A stretch of 64,000 nucleotides of DNA from Lineus longissimus (Eukaryota > Nemertea > Pilidiophora > Heteronemertea > Lineidae). Every line of letters starts with the position of its first letter. The stretch's first letter is position 1. The DNA lies in contig NC_088311.1 of assembly GCF_910592395.1 (NCBI RefSeq), positions 23,716,646 to 23,780,645 on the forward strand, written 5' to 3'. The notes beneath the pieces were generated by a model. It saw nothing but the letters and a program-made list of their open reading frames with translations. It was not told where the DNA came from and searched no databases. Both the position numbers and the translations under genes were made by a program. Below, one piece after another: positions 56,596-64,000 of the stretch.

Positions 56596-57825
56596 TCAGT
56601 CTTTCCCTGACGGACTGCTAATGGTGCTTAGCTTTGTCGTCTTTGTGATCCCGCCTGTCGTCTTCGACGTCTTTTTACGCCGGCATGGACATATCATGGC
56701 GATGAGGTCCCGCCGGAATCCACCACTCGACATGCAGTACAGATACCCATTAATGCATGAGTTCAGTCGCTGAAGGTATTTCTGCGCTGTCAAAGCGATC
56801 AGTTTCCCGAGATAGGTTTCGCACGTGTATTTAAAGAATGCCGTCGCCACGTTGATTTGGACGGTTTGCCTGATGACCACGGGCGGAATGGTGAGGACCA
56901 CGAACGTAATCGAGACGAGGAGGAGCATTATCGTGACCTGGTTGCCCTGACTGCTCGCCTGGTTCCCCTCACCGCCCGCCATATCCTTCTTCAAGGCGTT
57001 TGAGGTTCTCACGGCAACAATTATAACGATATTACAAAAAAACAATACGATGATCGGAATGTATGACAGCATAACCTGTTTAAAAACGACATCGAAGCGC
57101 CATACGCTGATGTAAATTGTGTTATCCATCAAACACCTTGATATTTGAACTGCTGAGGTTGGTGGATAATGTGTTGCGCCAACGAGCATATGGATATTTA
57201 GGATCAAGATGACCAGGAATAGAACACAAATGGTCTTAACCGCCCGGCTCCACGTACACAAAACAGGCGCTTTCAGCGGAAACCGCACCACGATGAGTCT
57301 CTCAATGGTAACAAATACGACGATCCAAACTGAAAGCATGTTAAAAACCGCCGACAAAAATAAATATATTTTGCATCCAACTGTTCCTAAAGAAACGCCA
57401 CTACTCAGAAGAGGGTCGTAACCTTCAACGAACGCCAAATACACCGAATCAACGATGGATAAAACTGTCATGTAGAAATGAGGAGAACTCGAGCGACACC
57501 TTTTGACGTTGCCAAGAAATGCGATGGTGTTGCCGACAAAAGCGATGGCAAAAAGTATTACCCATCTATAAACGTTGAAGTCGTAATAGACCATAAATTG
57601 CCTGTGTAAGCTATCCGTGTAATTAGGTACGAAGAATCTCTTGGGGTTACACAAAAACGGCCTCATCGGATATTTGACTTTTGAAGTTGGATCCTCCGTT
57701 GGATCGTAGCTCGGCGAGGCATTGTCCTCGACAGAGAAGGTGATATCAGTTGGACCGAAGGTGGAGGCTTGTCCCTGGACCAAGACGACAACGACTGAGA
57801 TGATAAGAACCTGGAGCGCCAGCAT
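56596..57825 (-). CDS. Class A GPCR with signal peptide, single coding exon
   Basis: A 409-aa receptor. It has an N-terminal signal peptide (about 1-19, LIISVVVVLVQG) and then an extracellular domain of about 70 residues with N-glycosylation sites (NAS, NYT). Seven membrane spans follow, with TM1 FVGNTIAFLGN, TM2 LSIVDSVYLAF, the TM3 cysteine GTVGCKIYLF, ERL instead of DRY (TIERLIVVRFP) and TM7 LNSCINGYLYCMSSGGFR. The third intracellular loop is Gly/Gln-rich (GGEGNQASSQGNQ) and the tail is Lys/Thr-rich with CPC, a possible palmitoylation site. It looks like an expanded spiralian peptide-receptor type, and the ligand is unknown. It is not closely related to the GPCR at 49282-50304. Confidence 0.85.
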   Translation of the reverse strand: MLALQVLIISVVVVLVQGQASTFGPTDITFSVEDNASPSYDPTEDPTSKVKYPMRPFLCNPKRFFVPNYTDSLHRQFMVYYDFNVYRWVILFAIAFVGNTIAFLGNVKRCRSSSPHFYMTVLSIVDSVYLAFVEGYDPLLSSGVSLGTVGCKIYLFLSAVFNMLSVWIVVFVTIERLIVVRFPLKAPVLCTWSRAVKTICVLFLVILILNIHMLVGATHYPPTSAVQISRCLMDNTIYISVWRFDVVFKQVMLSYIPIIVLFFCNIVIIVAVRTSNALKKDMAGGEGNQASSQGNQVTIMLLLVSITFVVLTIPPVVIRQTVQINVATAFFKYTCETYLGKLIALTAQKYLQRLNSCINGYLYCMSSGGFRRDLIAMICPCRRKKTSKTTGGITKTTKLSTISSPSGKD

Positions 57826-58326
57826 TTCGCCTCTGGTAATCGGAACCGGCGGTACCTGAAAAAAAGGGAGGCGTCTGAGGGGTACATCGGCAACATCGGA
57901 AACATGAAGGGCCGGCGGGTCGTTTAAAGTTCTCCATACTTTGAAAACATGGTACGGTAAAAAGAATGGACTTGTTGTGCATGAAAAAATTCACTACTGA
58001 ATCAAAAGTTATGGTCATTCCACAAAAATGCTTTTGCCAAACTGGGTTCTCCTGTTCAGCACAATGATGTGGCCATTGAGGCTTCAGGTCCCGTCACGTG
58101 ATTTGGACAGACGTCAGGCACCTTGACCAACAGATCCATAAAATATATCAAAAGCTATGCTGAGGCATGTTTGGTTTTATTCGAATTTGATCAAAATCAC
58201 TTTCATTACCAAAACAAAATTCCAGCGAGTTCATTTTAAAGAAAGTATGCTTTAGATGGCTGTTGATATAAAAAATATTGTATTCAACCACAACAGAGGT
58301 GCGTGGCCCGCTGGGAGCAAACTTCA

Positions 58327-58866
58327 TCATAAGGTGACACCAACATTCGCTTTTTCGTAAGATTTTTTAGCAGACGCAATTCGCGCTGGATCTGAAATTT
58401 TCATATCTGCTTGGTGTTGGCTATTTAAAAACAGCAAATAGAATAGGTCATCACTACCTTGATTTTTAGTAAAATGAGCTAAATATGTGAATGTCCAGGA
58501 TTTCCCAAAAAATTCTGCTATTTTCAATGCGAGACGCGTCAACTGAACTGCTCCACCTGACATCCTAAGGAAATCAAGGGTTAGTGTTCACTTCTCCGGC
58601 ACCTTCTCTGGGCCTGTACACAAACCCCTGAGATGTTTCCTCTAATTGAAATTAATCAATGATTGGATAGAAACTAAAGAACGGAATGTTTTCAAAGGAT
58701 AGAGTTTGTCAATCATATACAGGCATAAAATCCATTCACAGGATGAAGTAATTAAAAGCACTGCTACTTACCGAGCCAGAATTAAAGTTTTTATGTCCGT
58801 TATTGTGCTCGCCTTGTCCTCCAGCGATGTGAGCTCTTCTGTTTTGCGCCCTGTATCTTTCGGCAT
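58327..58866 (-). CDS. Unrecognised two-exon small protein (110 aa)
   Basis: Exon 1 is 58772-58866 and exon 2 is 58327-58564, joined across a good GTAAGT donor and a CCTTAG acceptor with an in-frame junction. The first exon encodes MPKDTGRKTEELTSLEDKAS, a polar helical start. The second begins MSGGAVQLTRLALKIAEFFG, an amphipathic stretch, and ends in a polar Lys/Ala segment (ARIASAKKSYEKANVGVTL). There is no signal peptide and no clear membrane span or metal-binding motif. Because exon 2 also begins with ATG just after the acceptor, a shorter 78-aa product is possible. I do not recognise the family. The splice structure is the main support. Confidence 0.5.
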
Positions 58867-59761
58867 CTTATAATGCCGTGACGTCATCATGCTCGTCTGC
58901 TCAGCTGGCCAATGAGCAGCATGCTGGCAACTTAATCTGAACAGCTGGGCGGATTGTCAGTTTCATTGGCTACAATAGTGATGACACTGTGTTGTAATAG
59001 GTAGATTTCGAAGCCTTTAGAACTACGCCCAAAGAAGTACGAAGTAAACACACATGTATATATATTTGTCTCATTTTCTGAATATTTTTTGGAAAATTGA
59101 TCCAGTTCCTTGTGCTACCAGAATCTCTCCGAAAGTTATTGGTGACATTTCAGCTTTGTACTTCGTCGTTCGTATGCGCGGTACACAAACTCACGCACTC
59201 GGCAAAAAATTAAAACCGGGGAATCGGGGTTATCCTTAAAAGATTGCGCCGATGGAATGCCTTTACATACTCGTACCTCTTCGTAAAGGGTTGCAAAACT
59301 CGCACAACATATTCACTTAACGCACTTTCATTACAACAGACTACTGCTTTGTGTAGTCTTTTCATGCCGCGGGAAACAGTGAATTCGCCCCAGTGGTCCG
59401 TATCTTGCAAACGCGATATCAAAAACGACGCATCCTCGTGCGATTATTTCATTATATTTCATCACGGTATTAGAATCAATTGTGTCCACACTATTCATTT
59501 CAAGCTGGGTCTATGAGCTGATCACGTAATCGGTGGCAATTATCTTTCCTGGTTCATATCCGGTCAATTTCCTGAGTTTTCCATGTGTGCATTACTTCAT
59601 GTGCAGAGTCGTAATATCTTTTTGATCCACGAACAATAACAAAAGACAATTATGCATAAGGCCATCTCAATATTTACCACATTATTCAGTATTTAGTGTG
59701 AAAAAGATACGCAATATGCAAAAGGTGAACGGATGACTGTCACAGCTTTCAGCATCACATT
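58867..59761. other. Intergenic, no gene recognised
   Basis: Short frames on both strands lack domain character. A TGACGTCATC CRE-like site at about 58878 lies just upstream of the small two-exon gene and could belong to its promoter. Confidence 0.4.
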
Positions 59762-60022
59762 TTAGGCCGTACTCGTTTTTCGGTAAAATGAAAAATGAAA
59801 AGCCCCTTGTGGTGTGAGATTCCTCTGCAGGTTTTTCATTTCGCTGTACCTCTTACGTCCAATATCTGCACGCAAAACCAACAGATTTTTCGGTAACGTC
59901 CGAGGAAGGGTGAAAAGCTTTAGTTTGCCTTCCCCGTGCCAATAGGCCTCAATGTTGTGTTCTTTTCCCCCAGAACTGTCCAACTTCAGTTTCAGCATCA
60001 ATGCCCTGTCGTCAGCCCTCAT
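59762..60022 (-). CDS. Possible small ORF or first exon (86 codons)
   Basis: ATG at 60022 opens MRADDRALMLKLKLDSSGGK and continues to a stop, with protein-like composition in the first 55 residues (EHNIEAYWHGEGKLKLF). A GGACGTAAGA donor-like site near codon 56 suggests the frame may be a first exon, with the rest being read-through. No partner exon or family is recognised. Confidence 0.3.
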   Translation of the reverse strand: MRADDRALMLKLKLDSSGGKEHNIEAYWHGEGKLKLFTLPRTLPKNLLVLRADIGRKRYSEMKNLQRNLTPQGAFHFSFYRKTSTA

Positions 60023-62200
60023 CTATCAAAATGGTTTTTCCTGAATAGCCATAATATGTCAATATATCTCGCGATGATTTCCAAACACGCCATTCGGCGC
60101 TGAAAAACCGACGGATCGGCGCCCGATCTGACGAGTGGATACACAGATATACATTACCTTTCGTCGTTTTTGTAATTGTGGACGCACTGCCCGCACGCAG
60201 GGTACGGCCTTGACGCTAATGATTGGGTAGCATCATCCAAGTCGTAGCAGGCTGTCGTCACCGCCTTTGCCGATTCTTTCAACAACCGACATGGAATGTG
60301 AAGCGGTAAATTTCCTTATCAGTGTCATGTCAATCCTCTTTGTCAAGAGTAATGCTCTTATATGTACAGGTGAACATGATATCTTGATTATAGGCGTGCA
60401 GGTTTCCGTGTTTCTCATAATAAGTCAGCACTATGAACAAGATAAACCTTATCTAACGCAAGCATGTTTTGATTTCATCCACATAAATATCGAATTTTCG
60501 AAATATTTAATCAGGATATTAAATAAAACTTCAATAGCTTGGGGCAGATAATTTATATAGAAGCTTATATGAGAATAATGACGATTCATTTCATTTTTTC
60601 AAGCAAGGCGTGATTTAAATTTGGTGTCAACAAGATGACTGCTTTTTCAAGTACTTGTAAGGTAAATGACAGTTGGGAAGGTCCATAGTTTCATCGCAAT
60701 GGCTTCAGTAATAAGACTCCAAAACGATCTTGTTTACATGTTGTCTGCCAATAATTTCGAACGTATCACGTGTAAGCCTAGTTCATCAATGGACCTGGCC
60801 TTTAAAGGCATTCTGAACTGTTTATGTCTGTGGTACAAGTAAACATTAGCAGACATGTCAACGTGATGAACAGTTACCTTTCGGTGTACGCAACAGCATT
60901 GTAGAAAAATTCATTCAATGCGTCTTTGCATCTCAAATTCAATTTTAATTTTTGAACGAACGGGGCAAGCGTCAAAACAGGAAGAATCTGACAACCATTC
61001 TTATCACTAAGCTCATCTTTATTAATCACATTTCCGTTCAATCTCGCGAGAACGAATTGAGTTCCTTTTCCAATATTCTAATGACGCCATATCCATTTAA
61101 TCTCCTTGTATTGTGCGCATCTTCAATCACATTCACAAACAATATATAAAAACTTCAAACCCAAATTACAAGCAGCATATACCTGATTAAAAGCGTAAAA
61201 GATATTGGTGTGCGAAGAAGCTTTGTTGAGATGGTAACCGCCTATTTCATAAAACGAAATGGATGAAAGGAGACATGACATGTTACGCATGAATTGAATG
61301 TGTAATTACAATAATGAGATAAATCGTGTTGATTCTGCTTTCCGTTCGTTCGTTATCTGACATGCATCGTGTTCAAAAGAACCTTTTTATCTTTATCTTT
61401 CCCCTTTGACTTGGTTGAGAGAAGAATTGCTATTACAAATGATAGAAAAAACGTGAGGGTGGAGACCGGGCTGCAGCTCCATCGCGGTGACTCTGGATTT
61501 GCTTCTTATCGGCCGTGTTGCAACTGATTAGGTTACCTCACCCGATTAAGTGCCCAAATGAAATATGTGACTCAGAATCAACCGATAGATTAGCAAGCAT
61601 GCTTGCTATGAGTGATTTCTATACATCGACAGACACCAATGTATTGGAAAGATCAAAATATAAAATACATAAAAAATGGAAAGATTCACAATCTTGATTG
61701 TTATTTGTGCATTTTATCATAAGGGCCTTGCATAATCCAGGACAACATTTGACACGTCCTTCCTGGGCCCCGTTGCTTAATAAATTACAGTAGCCACTGC
61801 AGGTAAGGCAATGCTCTTGTAAAACCTTGTCTGTCAGCGGTTCCTATAATGAAACTCAGGACCATGTGTGTTGTCGTATCCCTTTTGCCGTCACAATTCT
61901 ACCAACATTAATGTCGAGGGTTGGGTTAGCTGCCAGGTTGACTTTGGGTCACCTGTACGGTTGGGTGACTTATCGGACAAGACTCCTAACACGTAACTAC
62001 ACTGGTATCAAAGACGTTCAGTTCTCAGTTCGACTTGAGACTGACATATAAAGAAATCACTGGCGATGATCTTGATCACAAATACCACTACCGCTGGATA
62101 GTTTGCAGTACAAGAGTTACTCCTAGAAATAATGTCCTCCTCGACCACCGACAATTCAGAAGGTTAAATTAGGAGAGTGCACCATATAAAGTCACTTTCT
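60023..62200. other. Intergenic, no gene recognised
   Basis: AT-rich DNA with only short, low-complexity frames. No repeats of note were seen. Confidence 0.45.
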
Positions 62201-62211
62201 TTGAAAACCCA

Positions 62212-62346
62212 GCTAGCTTTCTCCTTCGTCATCGTAGTCTGATCTTGCACTGTCGCCGCCACCCCTTTGCTCTTGTCTTCTCCTTGCTGAGCAACTCTTC
62301 TCCGAGTCCAGTGTTCCAGCAGGTTAGGGGCCGTTGGGAGAAAGAT
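62212..62346 (-). pseudogene. Decayed copy of the SLC15-like terminal exon
   Basis: On the minus strand, part of this segment still reads WNTGLGEELLSKEKTRAKG, matching WYTGLRRELLNKEQERARG of the functional last exon at 62385-62596. The remainder is frameshifted. It repeats only the end of that exon, in tandem and in the same orientation. A partial tandem duplication has left a nonfunctional tail, unless it lies in the 3' UTR. Confidence 0.75.
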
Positions 62347-62384
62347 AAAAATGTATGCCAGTTCATATCTTGATCACAGTATTT

Positions 62385-64000
62385 TTAGCTTTCTCCTCCC
62401 TCGTCTTGTGGCCGAACTTGCTGTATCGTCACCTCCATCCCCCTTGCTCTTTCCTGCTCCTTGTTGAGTAACTCCCGCCTCAGTCCAGTGTACCAGTGGG
62501 ATAGGGGGAGAAAGATCACTAAAAGCACGACGACCATCAGACCAAACAACACGTAAAACAGATACTCGAAGTATTTTTCATTGAGTTGTTCACCAACTGA
62601 AAATAAGATTGGTTCGTCAAATCTTTGGTGAAATATACTTTGGTCAACGAGAGAAGTTTACTTGATATATCGATTTTCTTCCTCTGAAAGTGAACTACCG
62701 GTCACAAGACCGACCCCGAGGTTTTTGGCGAAATGTCAGCTTCTCCCGAGCGGTGTTTGGTGCGACAGCCAATACCTACAGTGGGGTATGGATTTCTTAT
62801 CTGAAACACCCAAAGCTTGATTTATTTCTGGCATAATCAACCGAGAATCTGCTTTCAACACATTTCATAGCAGCCCAAGAGGTTATGGTTGTCTCACCAA
62901 AAACCTCTGTGGGAAAACAAGGCACCAACCTCACCTTGAATGGTCCCAAGAGGAATGAATGCCAGAAAGATAATGAAGCCAAAGAGCGAGCCCACGGCGA
63001 AGAAGAGACCGGTTGTGAAACTCGCCAAGCCAGCCATGCTCTCGCGGTAACAGAATTCGAAACCTGAAAGAAACCAAGGAAGATTTGTTGTCAAAATGTG
63101 ACACCAGGACCTGGTTGTTCAGAACAAGTTAAAGGTAACTTGACGTCCTCCCTAATCTGGTGTTACCTCCTTCAGTTACATGTAAGCACAGTCAACTTAA
63201 CGCTAAGTTACGTTTAACGCAAGTGAATGACTAAATCGTTTCGAACAACTGGGCTTAGGACTTATGCATGTCGATGCATCTCCCAAGAGAAGCGTTTGGC
63301 CGCATAGGGTTTTTGTCATGGAGGGGGGTTGATAGTGCGCCTGAGAGAGTCACTCCCCTCCCCACCCCTCTACAGACCGTTTTTCTCCTCCAAGAAGGGA
63401 TGAGCGATGGTAAGACGCCAATCGGGAGTACTGGTCTCGTGACTACGTCTTCGGCCGGAGGAATAGAACCATCGCAATCTACTCATGTTGCTCAATAATT
63501 GGCCAGGTCATTTTTGCTTTCCCTTACAAAGCCACCAGCTAAATTGAGCCTTGGTTGTTCGCTTGTAATGGCAATAATTACCAGGTATGAATACCAAGAG
63601 GTCAGCCATCCCCATAAGGGTGAACTGAGGCATCTGCCAAAAGACATTCACATCCCAACCAGTGCGTATTGCAGACTCTATGATGCCAGCACAAAGGACC
63701 GAGAGAGCAGCGAAGATTGTTCCCGAACCTGAAAAGCAAAGAACATAGCCAAACGGAGTATTATTGGGATGGCAGGCCAGACCCAGACAAATGCGACAGA
63801 CCAATTAACTCATATATATGTATTCATCAGCATTCACAGAGCTCCTCTTGACACCACCAGTGACATTCTCAATATTTTAGGAGGAATGAATATGAACTAC
63901 GTACCCATTTGCATAAGCTCTGTGAATTTGTACTTTCGCCTCTCCCTAGACCAGTACTTTCTGGATACAAACTCGGTGAGGGGCACACCAACCAGGACCA
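62385..64000 (-). CDS. SLC15A4-like: POT/SLC15 family proton-coupled peptide transporter, 3' part
   Basis: Partial gene running off the right edge. Exons on the minus strand are 63905-64000 (continuing), 63582-63728, 62935-63063 and 62385-62596, all with phase-1 junctions. Together they encode about 194 C-terminal residues of a major-facilitator transporter that imports di- and tripeptides with protons. Supporting motifs are LTEFVSRKYWSRERRKYK, TIFAALSVLCAGIIESAI, WDVNVFWQMPQFTLMGMADL (the family's WQ-P-Q-x-x-L motif) and FCYRESMAGLASF. Four hydrophobic segments are visible, corresponding to the last membrane spans. The C-terminal tail is short and charged (VRPQDEGGES). It resembles SLC15A3/A4, but a POT paralogue cannot be excluded because only the last third is seen. 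Confidence 0.85.

Overview
The window is eukaryotic nuclear DNA, almost certainly from an invertebrate animal. Coding exons are split by GT-AG introns, and the gene families are metazoan: a class IA PI3-kinase regulatory subunit, the dynein-arm assembly factor DNAAF11/LRRC6, membrane UDP-glycosyltransferases, class A GPCRs and a POT/SLC15 transporter. Intergenic and intronic DNA is full of small inverted-repeat transposons and minisatellites. The single-exon GPCRs and UGTs suggest a marine spiralian (lophotrochozoan), but the sequence alone does not fix the phylum.

Layout. 1-5.7 kb holds low-confidence candidate 3' exons of a minus-strand gene. 5.8-9.7 kb is a repeat nest: a short-motif array, a 2.5-kb element with palindrome-rich inverted arms and an internal higher-order satellite, and a second element of about 1 kb with 120-bp inverted ends. 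10.5-30.7 kb (+) is a PI3K p85-type regulatory subunit. I reconstruct 23 coding exons that join in frame into 997 codons, with the order SH3, C1, SAM, C1, RhoGAP, SH2, coiled coil, SH2. The C1-SAM-C1 block is absent from vertebrate p85 and is the most notable finding. Its 3' UTR carries a foldback transposon. 32.15-33.39 kb is a 112-bp minisatellite of about 11 copies, lying between convergent genes.

33.4-34.3 kb (-) is a two-exon CBM20 (starch-binding) protein. It is head-to-head with DNAAF11 (34.78-39.77 kb, +, 16 exons, the first with only 10 coding bases). 40.4-48.2 kb is a recent tandem duplication of about 3.5 kb carrying two nearly identical minus-strand UGT genes. 49.3-50.3 kb (-) is a GPCR, 52.7-54.2 kb (+) an ankyrin-repeat protein and 56.6-57.8 kb (-) a second GPCR. 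58.3-58.9 kb (-) is a two-exon small gene I do not recognise. 62.4-64.0 kb (-) is the 3' end of an SLC15/POT transporter, with a decayed copy of its last exon just downstream.

The genes are unrelated housekeeping, ciliary, detoxification and signalling genes rather than a single pathway. Spliced models were inferred by eye from splice-site consensus, reading-frame continuity and remembered family sequences. No database search was run.
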